NCBI RefSeq assembly: GCF_039541235.1
Contig: NZ_BAABFV010000001.1
Coordinates: 1,426,001 to 1,490,000, forward strand
Source of the DNA: Kangiella marina
Lineage (GTDB): Bacteria > Pseudomonadota > Gammaproteobacteria > Enterobacterales > Kangiellaceae
Length of the DNA: 64,000 bases
Direction: 5' to 3'
In this document: piece by piece, positions 48,512 through 57,205 of the stretch
How positions within the stretch are numbered: position 1 is the stretch's first letter
Layout: every line of letters begins with the position of its first letter
Made by a program: the position numbers and the translations under genes
Notes under the pieces: model-generated
Database searches by the model: none
The model's input: the letters and a program-made list of their open reading frames with translations, nothing else
What the model was told of the DNA's origin: nothing

Positions 48512-49090
48512 TTACTTAGCTGACGCTTCAACTTCAATAATAAGATGAACGTCATCAGCTACCGCTGGAACACCGTAAGTCATTCCCCACTCCGAGCGCT
48601 TAATGGTGCCGCGAGCGGAAAAACCGACGTGTTGTTGCTCCGACATTGGGTGAATGCCAGCTTTATTAAGCGTTAGGTCCAATGTGACAGGCTGGGTTTT
48701 GCCTAAAATGGTTAAGTCGCCATGCAATACGCCAGTATTATCGCCTGTTTTTTCGAGCTTTGTGCTGGTAAAAGTTAGGCGCGAGAATTTATCGACATGC
48801 AGAAAGTCAGCGGATTTCATGTGATCGTTCCACTTGGTATTTTCTAAGTCGATGGAGGCAGCTTTAATTTCGACGTGAGTGGATGATTTCGACCAGTCAT
48901 CTTGGTCAAAGGTCAGGTCGCCACGGAATGTCGGGAACTTACCAAAAGAATTTGAAAATCCAAGGTGATTAACTTTAAAAACGATTTGACTGTGTACGGT
49001 ATCAAATTCGTATTCAACAGGCTCGGCGACTGAAGCGGTTGAGAAAGCCAGTACACTCGAGGCAACGAGGCCCTTAATGAGATTGTTCAT
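48512..49090 (-). CDS. YceI-family periplasmic protein
   Basis: 192-residue exported protein with a signal peptide (about residues 1-22, cleavage after SVA). The body is the YceI lipocalin-like fold that binds long isoprenoids: YEFDTVHSQIVFKVNHLGFS at the start, FRGDLTFD and later KSADFLHVDKF. The function in cells is unclear; proposed roles are isoprenoid binding or stress response. It interrupts the otherwise conserved ftsYEX-rpoH order and is followed by a weak hairpin. Confidence 0.92.
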   Translation of the reverse strand: MNNLIKGLVASSVLAFSTASVAEPVEYEFDTVHSQIVFKVNHLGFSNSFGKFPTFRGDLTFDQDDWSKSSTHVEIKAASIDLENTKWNDHMKSADFLHVDKFSRLTFTSTKLEKTGDNTGVLHGDLTILGKTQPVTLDLTLNKAGIHPMSEQQHVGFSARGTIKRSEWGMTYGVPAVADDVHLIIEVEASAK

Positions 49091-49229
49091 GCTACATTCC
49101 TTATTATTGAAAATTCAGATGGGGTATTTTTAACAAGCTTAAGCCCATCTATCAAATGCATAGTACCAATATTGACTATCCGCGTAGGAAATAGTTGCAA
49201 AGATGATAACCAGTATGTGATGGCCAACG

Positions 49230-50213
49230 TTACTGCGGATTGATGTCTTTTAAATGTTTTCGGACCGACACCCAGGCGCCAATAAGTCCTAAGGATGCGC
49301 CAATAACCAGCAGTCCTAAGGTGAAACTCGGGGCAAGGCCAAGTAAGGAAAACTCGCTGCTGTACAGTTGCGCCAATTGACTGGTTGACTGTTTAAGTAG
49401 CACAAACACTATGTTAACCATCAGTGCAGCGAGCAGTGCTGCAATCAAGCCATACCAAAATCCAGCATAAAGAAAAGGCCGGCGGATAAAAGCGTCGGTT
49501 GCACCAACGAGTTTGATGACTTGGATTTCTTCGCGGCGGTTTAAAATGGCCAAGCGGATGGTATTACCAACAATCAATAGGACGCCGAGTGCCAGCATTA
49601 GGCTGACAAATGTAGCCACCTGCTCCGAAATTTCAAGGATGGAGTTGTACTTTTTGATCCAATCACTGTCTAGCTTTGTTTGATCCACCAGTGGTAATAA
49701 GGCCAGTTCTTGGGCTAGGGCTTCGAGTTGCGACGGATCATTAAAAGCGTCTGTAGGTTCTAAGGTGATGGTGTATGGCATCGGATTACCATCAAGATAA
49801 TCAAGTGCTTCACCAAACCCGGAGTAATCTTTAAATTCGTTGAGCGCATCTTCTTTACTGACAAAAGTAACCTGCTTAAACTCTGGCCGTTTGCTGAGTT
49901 CTGTTAACAGTTCTTTGGCCTCTTTGTCAGAGCTGCTTTGCTCCAAATAAAGTGCCATCTTAATGCCGCCATCCCACGACTGAGAAACCGCTTTAGCATT
50001 GGTCATAAACAGATAAAAAGCCGAAGGCAAAGCTAGCGCTATGGCCAGAACCAAAATTGTCATTAGGCTGTTGGTCGGCTGGCGTAAGATATCGAGAAGC
50101 GTTTGAAAGCTATTTTCTTTGTGGAGTTTGAGCGCCGTGCGAAAACGATCACGAAAACTGATCTTGTAGCTGGTAGCGCTGGATTTGCGACTTTTAGATT
50201 TAGCAGAACTCAT
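49230..50213 (-). CDS. ftsX: Cell division protein FtsX
   Basis: Membrane subunit of the FtsEX complex that controls peptidoglycan hydrolases at the septum. The 327 residues comprise a basic cytoplasmic N-terminus (about 60 residues), TM1, a periplasmic domain, then three C-terminal membrane segments. The motif NRREEIQVIKLVGA in the cytoplasmic loop is a family marker. It overlaps ftsE by 4 nt. No frame defects. Confidence 0.95.
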   Translation of the reverse strand: MSSAKSKSRKSSATSYKISFRDRFRTALKLHKENSFQTLLDILRQPTNSLMTILVLAIALALPSAFYLFMTNAKAVSQSWDGGIKMALYLEQSSSDKEAKELLTELSKRPEFKQVTFVSKEDALNEFKDYSGFGEALDYLDGNPMPYTITLEPTDAFNDPSQLEALAQELALLPLVDQTKLDSDWIKKYNSILEISEQVATFVSLMLALGVLLIVGNTIRLAILNRREEIQVIKLVGATDAFIRRPFLYAGFWYGLIAALLAALMVNIVFVLLKQSTSQLAQLYSSEFSLLGLAPSFTLGLLVIGASLGLIGAWVSVRKHLKDINPQ

Positions 50214-50890
50214 GCGAAGTCGACCTCCGCCAGTTCATTACGAATAGCGCGTCCTTCTTTGAGCGTGATCAAAGGGTGTTTCATGCGAGCAATCAGCCCT
50301 AAATCGTGGGATGCGATAAGGACGCTGACCCCGACCTGATTGAACTGAGCAAAGAGATTCATAATATCTTCAGACAGCTCGGGATCTAAATTACCGGTGG
50401 GCTCATCAGCCAAAAGCAGTGGTGGCTTGTTAACCACAGCTCGAGCAATGCCGACCCTTTGTTGTTCACCGCCGGAAAGCTGGATCGGCAGTTGCTTCTC
50501 TTTCGTAAGGAGGCCAACTTTGTCCAGCGCAGCGCGGACACGTTTGGGTATGTCGCGATCGGAGACACCAGCGATAACTAACGGCAGTGCCACATTGTCA
50601 TAAACCGTCCTATCGAACAATAAACGGTGATCCTGAAAAATCATACCGATCTTACGACGATGGTAAGGGATCTGACGATCTTTAACGTTAGAGATATTGA
50701 TATCATCTAAAAGGATTTGTCCGCGAGTCGGACGCTCCATCAGGGCGATGAGTTTGAGAAGGGTACTTTTGCCAGCGCCACTATGGCCGGTTAAGAAAGC
50801 CATTTCACCGCGCGGTAAACCGAAGCTGACGCCTTTTAAGGCTTCATGACCACCTTGATACCGTTTAAAAACCTGATGGAATTCAATCAT
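50210..50890 (-). CDS. ftsE: Cell division ATP-binding protein FtsE
   Basis: ABC-type ATPase partner of FtsX. Walker A is GHSGAGKST (about residues 36-44), the signature is LSGGEQQR and Walker B is [12 protein letters not shown]. The 226 residues match FtsE. It lies 17 nt after ftsY and overlaps ftsX, the classical ftsY-ftsE-ftsX operon. Confidence 0.97.
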   Translation of the reverse strand: MIEFHQVFKRYQGGHEALKGVSFGLPRGEMAFLTGHSGAGKSTLLKLIALMERPTRGQILLDDINISNVKDRQIPYHRRKIGMIFQDHRLLFDRTVYDNVALPLVIAGVSDRDIPKRVRAALDKVGLLTKEKQLPIQLSGGEQQRVGIARAVVNKPPLLLADEPTGNLDPELSEDIMNLFAQFNQVGVSVLIASHDLGLIARMKHPLITLKEGRAIRNELAEVDFA

Positions 50891-50907
50891 TTATAGTTGT
50901 ATTTGTC

Positions 50908-52239
50908 CTATTCGTTGGAGTCACTTGGCTGCACATCGGAGCTGAATAAGGCTTCGATAAAGTCATTTGCGTCAAACTCACGCAAATCATCAATACCTTC
51001 ACCGACACCGATAAAACGGATAGGAATCTGTAATTTATCCGCTAGTGCAAAGATAATACCACCTTTTGCAGTGCCATCCAGTTTTGTAATCGTGACGCCG
51101 GTCAAATTAATCGACTTGTGGAAGTGTTCAGCCTGATTCAAAGCATTTTGGCCGGTCCCCGCATCAACCACCAGCATAACTTCGTGAGGCGCGTTTGGAT
51201 CAAGCTTCTGCATTACTCGCTTAACTTTAGCTAACTCGTCCATCAAGTTAGACTTGGTATGCAATCGTCCGGCGGTATCAGCAATCAGCACATCAATCTC
51301 GCGGCGTTGGGCGGATTGTAATGCATCGTAGATCACCGAGGCGCTGTCTGCACCAGTATGTTGTGCGGTTACATGAATATTATTGCGCTCGCCCCAGACC
51401 TGAAGCTGTTCGACTGCAGCTGCGCGGAAAGTATCGCCGGCGGCCAACATGACCGACTTACCTTCTTGCTGGAATTTTTTAGCAAGTTTGCCAATGGTAG
51501 TGGTTTTTCCGACACCGTTAACGCCAACCATTAAAATCACATGCGGCTTATGGCTTAATTCTAACGGCGCACTACAAGGCTCTAAAATCTCGGACAGCAA
51601 TAAACGTAACCTATCCATTAAAGTCTGCGCATCTTTTAGCTCTTTTCGCTCAGCCTTTTGGGTTAGATCGTCAATGATTTTGCGCGTCGCTTCAACGCCG
51701 ACATCTGCCATCAGCAGTTGTGTTTCGATTTCTTCCAACAAATCATCATCGATTTGTTTACTGCCTAGCACCAGATCAGCGATGCCGCTGGTCAGTTGGC
51801 TACGCGTTTTACTGAGCCCGTCTTTAAGACGCGAGAAAAACCCTTTTCGGGTTGGTCGCTCTTGAGTCTCATTGTGACTTGTTTCAGAGGCGGCTTGCTC
51901 GATTGGAGCCGTTGAAGTGGAGGAGTTATCAGTCAGATCGAGCGGTTCTTTAGATTGATTGTCTCTGTCACTAAGTTCAGGCGCAGGCGCATCTGATGTA
52001 GAGTCAGGGGCAGAGTCAGTTAGCTCAGGCGCATGATTGGCAATGTTTTCTGTGTGCTCGGTATCAAGTTGCTGCTCCAAATCCTCTTCGATAACTTGCT
52101 CCAAAGCTTCCTCAGCTTGTTCAAGTTTTTCCTCAAGATCATCGGGCGTTGCTGCTTGTTCAGTCTTGTCTTTCGCAGTCTCGTCTTTTTTTCCAAACCA
52201 GCCGAAAAGGCCTCGCTTTTTAGATTTGTCATCGCTCAT
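50908..52239 (-). CDS. ftsY: Signal recognition particle receptor FtsY
   Basis: GTPase that receives ribosome-SRP complexes at the inner membrane. The start at 52239 (MSDDKSKKRGLFGWFGKK) is chosen because it begins with the basic amphipathic membrane-targeting helix; an in-frame ATG 12 codons upstream looks artificial. A long acidic A-domain (about residues 20-140) precedes the NG domain with GVNGVGKTTTIGKL, DTAGRLHT and TKLDGTAKGG. The total is 443 residues. rsmD diverges upstream, as in E. coli. Confidence 0.97.
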   Translation of the reverse strand: MSDDKSKKRGLFGWFGKKDETAKDKTEQAATPDDLEEKLEQAEEALEQVIEEDLEQQLDTEHTENIANHAPELTDSAPDSTSDAPAPELSDRDNQSKEPLDLTDNSSTSTAPIEQAASETSHNETQERPTRKGFFSRLKDGLSKTRSQLTSGIADLVLGSKQIDDDLLEEIETQLLMADVGVEATRKIIDDLTQKAERKELKDAQTLMDRLRLLLSEILEPCSAPLELSHKPHVILMVGVNGVGKTTTIGKLAKKFQQEGKSVMLAAGDTFRAAAVEQLQVWGERNNIHVTAQHTGADSASVIYDALQSAQRREIDVLIADTAGRLHTKSNLMDELAKVKRVMQKLDPNAPHEVMLVVDAGTGQNALNQAEHFHKSINLTGVTITKLDGTAKGGIIFALADKLQIPIRFIGVGEGIDDLREFDANDFIEALFSSDVQPSDSNE

Positions 52240-52343
52240 GAGCTGAACAGTCCGTAATGTATTTATTCTAAACAATAAAAGCGCTATCCTACCATTTTAG
52301 GCAAGCTAACGTCAGCTTTTTAGAAAAGGGTCGGGTAAACAAA

Positions 52344-52952
52344 ATGGCCAATCGTGACAAGTTTTTTGACGAGACAAGACAAAGCAGCAAAAAGCCCAAT
52401 AAAAGTGGTCAGTTCCGAATTATTGGTGGTCAGTGGAAAGGACGAAAGTTAAAGTTTTATGAGGTTGAAGGTTTGCGACCGAGTTTGGATCGCGTTCGTG
52501 AAACCTTATTTAACTGGCTGCAGAGTGATATTCGTGGGGCGCGATGTTTGGATCTTTTTGCAGGCTCTGGTGCTATTGGCATTGAGGCCTTATCCCGCGG
52601 CTCGACGCATGTTGATTTTGTCGAGCTTAATAAAAAGGCCGTGCGTCAACTGGAAACTAATTTAGGATTATTAGACGCTGACGACGGTAACGTTATCCAC
52701 ATTGACGCCAAGCAATTCCTGGAAAAAGAAAACAGAGCTTACGATATCATTTTTATTGACCCACCGTTCCATAAGGGCTTAGCGCAAGAGGTCATTAGTA
52801 AGTTAGCGCAAACTAACTTAGTGCAAGAGGACACCTTGATCTATTTGGAAATGGAACAAGACTTGGAAGTCGAGATTCCTCAAGGCTGGGAGTTACTAAA
52901 AGACAAGAAAGCTGGGCAGTTACAATATCAGCTGTATAAAAAGATTCAGTAA
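52344..52952 (+). CDS. rsmD: 16S rRNA m2G966 methyltransferase
   Basis: SAM-dependent enzyme that methylates guanine 966 of 16S rRNA. It has the SAM motif LDLFAGSGAIGIEALSRG and the catalytic IIFIDPPF. The 202 residues fit. It diverges from ftsY and converges with ppiC, with a 7-nt gap to it. Confidence 0.96.
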   Translation: MANRDKFFDETRQSSKKPNKSGQFRIIGGQWKGRKLKFYEVEGLRPSLDRVRETLFNWLQSDIRGARCLDLFAGSGAIGIEALSRGSTHVDFVELNKKAVRQLETNLGLLDADDGNVIHIDAKQFLEKENRAYDIIFIDPPFHKGLAQEVISKLAQTNLVQEDTLIYLEMEQDLEVEIPQGWELLKDKKAGQLQYQLYKKIQ

Positions 52953-52959
52953 TCCGATA

Positions 52960-53244
52960 TTACGAGGTATACAACACTCTGATCAAGTGGTAGCCAAAAC
53001 GGGTTTTAACGGGGCCAATAACACTGACTTCGTCGCTTCCCTTTTTGAAAACGGCTTGATCAAAAGGCTTTACCATGGCTCCCTTTTTGAACTCGCCTAA
53101 ATCACCGCCTTGCTTTTTGGAGGGGCACATGGAGTGCTTTTTTGCCAGATCTGAAAAATTAGCGCCCTTCTCAATTTTTGCTTTTAAAGCGTTTGCTTCG
53201 GATTCCGTTTTAACCAATATGTGTAGGGCTGCGGCAGTTTTCAT
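52960..53244 (-). CDS. ppiC: Parvulin-type peptidyl-prolyl cis-trans isomerase
   Basis: Small cytoplasmic rotamase with a single parvulin domain. The start at 53244 (MKTAAALHILVKTE) aligns with E. coli PpiC and gives 94 residues; the open frame extends 19 codons further without conservation. LAKKHSMCPSKKQGGDLG and the closing FGYHLIRVLY are diagnostic. It is 25 nt from the stop of rsmJ on the same strand, so they may be cotranscribed. Confidence 0.94.
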   Translation of the reverse strand: MKTAAALHILVKTESEANALKAKIEKGANFSDLAKKHSMCPSKKQGGDLGEFKKGAMVKPFDQAVFKKGSDEVSVIGPVKTRFGYHLIRVLYTS

Positions 53245-53269
53245 TGTTGTGAAAGGATTAAAGTAAAGT

Positions 53270-54052
53270 TTAGAGTTCTGGCGATGATAGCACATAAACA
53301 TCGAACCGATTGCCTTTTGATTCGATGCTCATCGAGGGTTTTTGATCATTAAGGAAAGGTGCATAGCTCGGACGCTTGACCACGACGCGGTATTTGGCGT
53401 GAGCTAAAGCGGTCGGCAGCAGTTCATCAGCATCCGGGTCAGTGCCGACCAATAATTTGACGAGCCGCATGTCTTTTTTAACCGCAGCGCTTTTGGATTT
53501 TGGCGGAAACATCGGATCGAGGTAAATAATGTCGGGCTGTTGCTCCTGACTTAAGCTTTGGATCAGTTGAGTAGACTGGCCTTGAGACAATGAAAACTGC
53601 TGTTTAAAAAGGGCCTCATCCGCTTGCTTGGCGCGCTCTATGGCATCATCCAACAAACTCGCGACAAAGGGCGAACGTTCGATCATACGAATGGAACAAC
53701 CAAGGCTGCGTAATTCTGCGGCGTCGCGACCCAGCCCAGCCGTGGCATCCAGTATACTCGGGTTCCAATTATGTTTGAGGCCGCAGGCTTTAGCGATATG
53801 TTGTTTGCGCCCTCCTCCATGTTGACGCCGGTAGGCGATGGTGCCAGCGGTTAAATCGAGAGTTAGGCTGACATCATGACCATCGAGCGGCGCCGTAAAG
53901 CTGAGAAACGGAATGCCGCTATTATCGGCATAGTGGAAATACCCCTGATAATCCTTGAGCTTAGATTGGTCAGTGACAGCAGCTAGCTCCCTCAGTAAAC
54001 TAGGGGCATCGGGCCTATTAGGCTTTAACCAAAAAGCAAAGTTTGTTGCCAC
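53270..54052 (-). CDS. rsmJ: 16S rRNA m2G1516 methyltransferase
   Basis: SAM-dependent methyltransferase of the RsmJ (YhiQ) family. Markers are GGGRKQHIAKACGLK, DATAGLGRDA and LDPMFPPK, in the expected order. I prefer the GTG at 54052 because AAGGA sits 7 nt upstream of it, giving 260 residues; an ATG five codons earlier (54067) lacks a Shine-Dalgarno. A pseudouridine synthase gene diverges upstream. Confidence 0.92.
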   Translation of the reverse strand: MATNFAFWLKPNRPDAPSLLRELAAVTDQSKLKDYQGYFHYADNSGIPFLSFTAPLDGHDVSLTLDLTAGTIAYRRQHGGGRKQHIAKACGLKHNWNPSILDATAGLGRDAAELRSLGCSIRMIERSPFVASLLDDAIERAKQADEALFKQQFSLSQGQSTQLIQSLSQEQQPDIIYLDPMFPPKSKSAAVKKDMRLVKLLVGTDPDADELLPTALAHAKYRVVVKRPSYAPFLNDQKPSMSIESKGNRFDVYVLSSPEL

Positions 54053-54094
54053 AAAATTCCTTAACATTAAATATAAAAAGTTAATAAAATCAAA

Positions 54095-54928
54095 ATGATA
54101 GAAGCTGAATCATCCATTATTGAAGTACAGGTTCCCGTCACATCAGCTGAGCAAAATGCGCTTGAATTATTAGCGTCCGAGAGCGGTTTGTCAAAGCAGA
54201 AGATTAAAGATGCAATGACAAAAGGTGCTGTTTGGGTCGCTAAGAACAAAGACAAAACAGGTTCAGCGCGTCCTATCAGACGTAAGAATAGCAAGTTAAA
54301 GGAAGGCGATCAGTTATTTTTATACTATAACCACGCGGTGTTAGCTCAAACCACCGAACTGCCTGAGTTGGTCGCTGATGAAGGTGATTATTCGGTGTGG
54401 AACAAACCCTATGGAGTCTGGGCGCAGGGTTCGAAATGGGGTGATCATTGCTCGATAGGCCGTTTAGTAGAACAGCATTTTGAGAATAATCGCCAAAGCT
54501 ATGTGGTGCACCGACTGGATCGAGCCGCCAGTGGACTGATGGTGGTTGCGCATAATAAAAAGGCTGCCGCTGCTTTATCCCAACTGTTTGCCAAGCGCGA
54601 AGTGGAAAAAGTTTATCGAGCGACTGTCAATGGACGATTGCCGCAGAGTGAGGTCTCAGTGACTCAGCCTATCGATGGCAAGCCTGCAAAAAGTCATGCA
54701 AAGGAAGTGAGTGTTGATGAAAAGAATACGACCAGTGTGGTTGAAGTGACTATCGAAACCGGCAGAAAGCATCAAATTCGAATTCATTTAGCGAGTGTTG
54801 GCTGCCCAATTGTCGGCGACAGATTACATGGTGATGCAACAGCGGAAAGTAGCGATTTGCAGCTAAAAGCGGTTAAATTGTCATTTAAGTGCCCTATTAC
54901 CGATAAAAAAAGCCACTACGAGCTGTAG
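54095..54928 (+). CDS. RluA-family pseudouridine synthase
   Basis: 277-residue rRNA or tRNA pseudouridine synthase. The catalytic Asp is in VHRLDRAASGLMV, followed by KVYRATVNG and TGRKHQIRIHL. An S4-like region may be present at the N-terminus (LLASESGLSKQKIKDAMTKGAVW). The exact target (RluA, RluC or a relative) cannot be told from motifs. Its last codons overlap the terminator of the convergent membrane protein gene. Confidence 0.9.
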   Translation: MIEAESSIIEVQVPVTSAEQNALELLASESGLSKQKIKDAMTKGAVWVAKNKDKTGSARPIRRKNSKLKEGDQLFLYYNHAVLAQTTELPELVADEGDYSVWNKPYGVWAQGSKWGDHCSIGRLVEQHFENNRQSYVVHRLDRAASGLMVVAHNKKAAAALSQLFAKREVEKVYRATVNGRLPQSEVSVTQPIDGKPAKSHAKEVSVDEKNTTSVVEVTIETGRKHQIRIHLASVGCPIVGDRLHGDATAESSDLQLKAVKLSFKCPITDKKSHYEL

Positions 54929-54934
54929 TGGCTT
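54908..54934 (-). terminator. Terminator of the convergent membrane-protein gene, inside an rRNA-modification gene's end
   Basis: A 10-bp stem AAGCCACTAC/GTAGTGGCTT with loop GAGCT; on the minus strand it is followed by TTTTTT. The RluA-type gene's stop codon (54926-54928) lies in the right arm. It works best as the terminator of the gene at 54964. Confidence 0.75.
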
Positions 54935-54963
54935 GGTTGTAAAAGCGTGCCGATTTGTGAGAT

Positions 54964-55557
54964 CTAGACTACCTCAATGGTTTCTGGCTTACGCAGAAAA
55001 TAGATGGATAAAAATACCAAGTATAAGGGATAGATAACGATGGTTGCCGCGCTGAAGCTAACACTGACCTCAAACAACCCTAAAAGTATCGATATTGCAG
55101 CTAAAATGGATAAATAAGCAGGTATATTGCGGTAGTTTGCTAATAAAATAATGCCTATAATAACATCCAAAATACCAAAAATAATCATACAGCTGATACT
55201 GAGGATATGAACACCAGTTGTGGTCCAAGCTTCAGCGAGTCCAAAATTAGCCAAGACATCAGAAAGAAAGATCCCGCCAAAGAAGATCACAGAGTTGATG
55301 ATGATTAACGTGAGTAAAACATCGATGCTTTTAAAATTAAGTTGCTCGTGAAGGATTTTTTTAAAATAAATATATAAATAGACCGAAATCGCACCAATGA
55401 GTAGGAACAATCCGCTATAACCATCGAGTTTAGGCTCAAATATCGTCAGTGGATGCGCGCTATCCAGCCTTGAGTAAATCAGTAATGCCCAGTAAACCGG
55501 GAATAAAATGGCGAGGACAATGGATGCAATCCCAGGTAATAAATAATCACGTTTCAT
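54964..55557 (-). CDS. Hypothetical multi-pass membrane protein paired with an XRE regulator
   Basis: 197 residues with six hydrophobic segments. No family recognised with confidence. The ATG at 55557 has GGAGAT 6 nt upstream; the frame is open four codons more to a GTG, which I reject because the Shine-Dalgarno falls inside it. It follows the small HTH regulator gene by 20 nt; pairs of a YozG-type regulator and a membrane protein are common in bacteria, usually of unknown function. Confidence 0.75.
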   Translation of the reverse strand: MKRDYLLPGIASIVLAILFPVYWALLIYSRLDSAHPLTIFEPKLDGYSGLFLLIGAISVYLYIYFKKILHEQLNFKSIDVLLTLIIINSVIFFGGIFLSDVLANFGLAEAWTTTGVHILSISCMIIFGILDVIIGIILLANYRNIPAYLSILAAISILLGLFEVSVSFSAATIVIYPLYLVFLSIYFLRKPETIEVV

Positions 55558-55577
55558 TAATATCTCCACTATAAAAG

Positions 55578-55793
55578 TTAATCCGTTTGTTCATCGACAA
55601 ATTCAAGAATATCGCCAGGCTGGCACTGCAGTTCTTTACAGATTGCTTCCAGTGTTGAAAAGCGAATGGCTTTGACTTTGCCGTTTTTTAAAAGAGAGAG
55701 GTTGGTCATTGAAATGCCAATTCTCTCGGATAGTTCTTTGAGCGACAGTTTGTTTTTTGCCATCTCAATGTCTAGGTGTATTTGTATTTTCAT
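55578..55793 (-). CDS. Small XRE-family (Cro/CI) transcriptional regulator
   Basis: 71-residue single-domain repressor of the YozG type. The helix-turn-helix spans about residues 18-50 (LSLKELSERIGISMTNLSLLKNG). It heads the two-gene operon with the membrane protein. Three copies of a 10-bp repeat lie 68-95 nt upstream of its start and could be its operator. Confidence 0.9.
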   Translation of the reverse strand: MKIQIHLDIEMAKNKLSLKELSERIGISMTNLSLLKNGKVKAIRFSTLEAICKELQCQPGDILEFVDEQTD

Positions 55794-55860
55794 GAGGCTA
55801 GATTATGATCGATATAATTGATTGTCAATAAATATTTTACGTTTATCATAAAATTTTAAT

Positions 55861-55888
55861 TGTTTGTCATTGTTTGTCATTGTTTGTG
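55861..55888. repeat. 10-bp tandem repeat in the divergent regulator/UDG promoter region
   Basis: TGTTTGTCAT occurs twice in full and a third time as TGTTTGTG, with a period of one helical turn. It lies between the XRE regulator gene (minus) and the uracil-DNA glycosylase gene (plus). This periodicity would suit cooperative binding of a small repressor. Confidence 0.7.
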
Positions 55889-55962
55889 TAAGAAGCACTA
55901 GAAGATGTAAATGGCTATATTTTGCTGGTAATATGGTGGCTCGAATGGTTAGAGGGGTTTGA

Positions 55963-56592
55963 ATGAGCACGCAGCAGCGACTAACGGATGAAGTATCCGC
56001 TTGCCGGATATGCACGGACTTACCGTTAGGCCCAAAACCAATTTTTCAGTTTGGCGATGAGGCTAAGATATTAATTGCTGGGCAAGCGCCTGGACAGATT
56101 ACTCATCAGCGCCGCCGCCCTTTCGACGACGCTAGTGGCGTCCGATTGCGAGATTGGTTAGGGGTTGATGAAGATACCTTTTATGAAGCTAAACAGTTCG
56201 CGATTTTACCGATGGGGTTTTGTTACCCAGGAAAGGGAAAATCAGGTGATCTCCCTCCTCGTCCTATCTGCGCTAAAACCTGGCAACATCAACTGTTAGC
56301 CCAGCTTAAACATCTAGAGCTGGTGGTGGTTATGGGCCAATATGCCCTGCAATGGCACTTAGGAGTGAAAAAGTCACAACCGATAACACCGTTAGTTAAG
56401 AATTGGTCTAAATACCAGCAAATAGACGTTAAAAGTAGGCAAAATGCAAATAATGGCATTGAACAACCAGTCAGTTATTTCCCACTGCCCCACCCTAGTC
56501 CACGCAATAATATCTGGCTAAAGAAAAATCCGTGGTTTGAAAAAGATTTATTGCCTCAATTAAAACATAGTGTCGCTAAGGCTTTGCTTTGA
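55963..56592 (+). CDS. Iron-sulfur-type uracil-DNA glycosylase family protein
   Basis: 209-residue protein of the UDG superfamily, probably acting in base excision repair. Motif 1 is GQAPG (residues 40-44) and the late motif is PHPSPRN. Four cysteines are spaced C14-x2-C17 and C87-x15-C103, the 4Fe-4S arrangement of family 4 enzymes. Activity on uracil is likely but not certain, because motif 1 of this branch is GQAPG rather than GEAPG. Its end overlaps the convergent DUF1415 gene by 17 nt. Confidence 0.85.
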   Translation: MSTQQRLTDEVSACRICTDLPLGPKPIFQFGDEAKILIAGQAPGQITHQRRRPFDDASGVRLRDWLGVDEDTFYEAKQFAILPMGFCYPGKGKSGDLPPRPICAKTWQHQLLAQLKHLELVVVMGQYALQWHLGVKKSQPITPLVKNWSKYQQIDVKSRQNANNGIEQPVSYFPLPHPSPRNNIWLKKNPWFEKDLLPQLKHSVAKALL

Positions 56593-57136
56593 AGGATTTT
56601 TTTAGTGCAGCCTCAAACACGGCAACACCTTTTTCACGAGCGAGTTTAACGTTATTGTCTGGGATCGATTCGGGATCATCGTAGTTTTTGAGTGCTTGGT
56701 CGAGGCTGGCTTCGCGCAGAATATGCAGAATTGGGTAGGGTGAGCGATTGGTATAATTCGCTGGATCGTCTTTGTCCAAGCCGTCAAAACAGTAGTCAGG
56801 ATGGAAGCTGGCGATTTGATAGATGCCTGTATAGTTAAGGCGATCCAGTAATTGGTTGCCGTAGTCGAGTAAGTCGAGATAGTCATCAAACGAGTCGAAT
56901 CCTTGGGGCAGGATGATCAAGCTGGTTTCTATCGCCTTATTTTGATCGAGCGCCTGAAGTTCATCGACGAGTTCGTATAACACCGGTTCGATGCTATTAG
57001 ACGACGATACTGCGTAATTGATAGTATTTCGAACAAATTCACGACGGGCAAACGGACAAAAATTATAGCCAATAACGGTCTGGGAGAGCCAATAACGGAC
57101 GCTGGCGATGATGTTTTCTTGAGGAACTTGTGACAT
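56576..57136 (-). CDS. DUF1415 protein
   Basis: 186-residue soluble protein of the DUF1415 family: VIGYNFCPFARREFV near the N-terminus and YQIASFHPDYCF in the middle, with conserved Cys and His residues. Function is unknown. It converges on and overlaps the uracil-DNA glycosylase gene end. Confidence 0.88.
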   Translation of the reverse strand: MSQVPQENIIASVRYWLSQTVIGYNFCPFARREFVRNTINYAVSSSNSIEPVLYELVDELQALDQNKAIETSLIILPQGFDSFDDYLDLLDYGNQLLDRLNYTGIYQIASFHPDYCFDGLDKDDPANYTNRSPYPILHILREASLDQALKNYDDPESIPDNNVKLAREKGVAVFEAALKKSFKAKP

Positions 57137-57205
57137 AAGGCTTTATCATGTTTTGGAAGCTGAAGAATTATAGCAGAAGCATAACCAATTAGCTTATCGA
57201 GACTA

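Noticed and set aside
52033-52257. Plus-strand open frames opposite the start of ftsY
   Set aside because: They are shadows of the acidic, repetitive FtsY A-domain and show Ser/Cys- or Leu/Phe-rich nonsense.
55861-55888. CRISPR-like repeats
   Set aside because: Repeats are 10 nt, directly adjacent with no spacers, and no cas genes are present.
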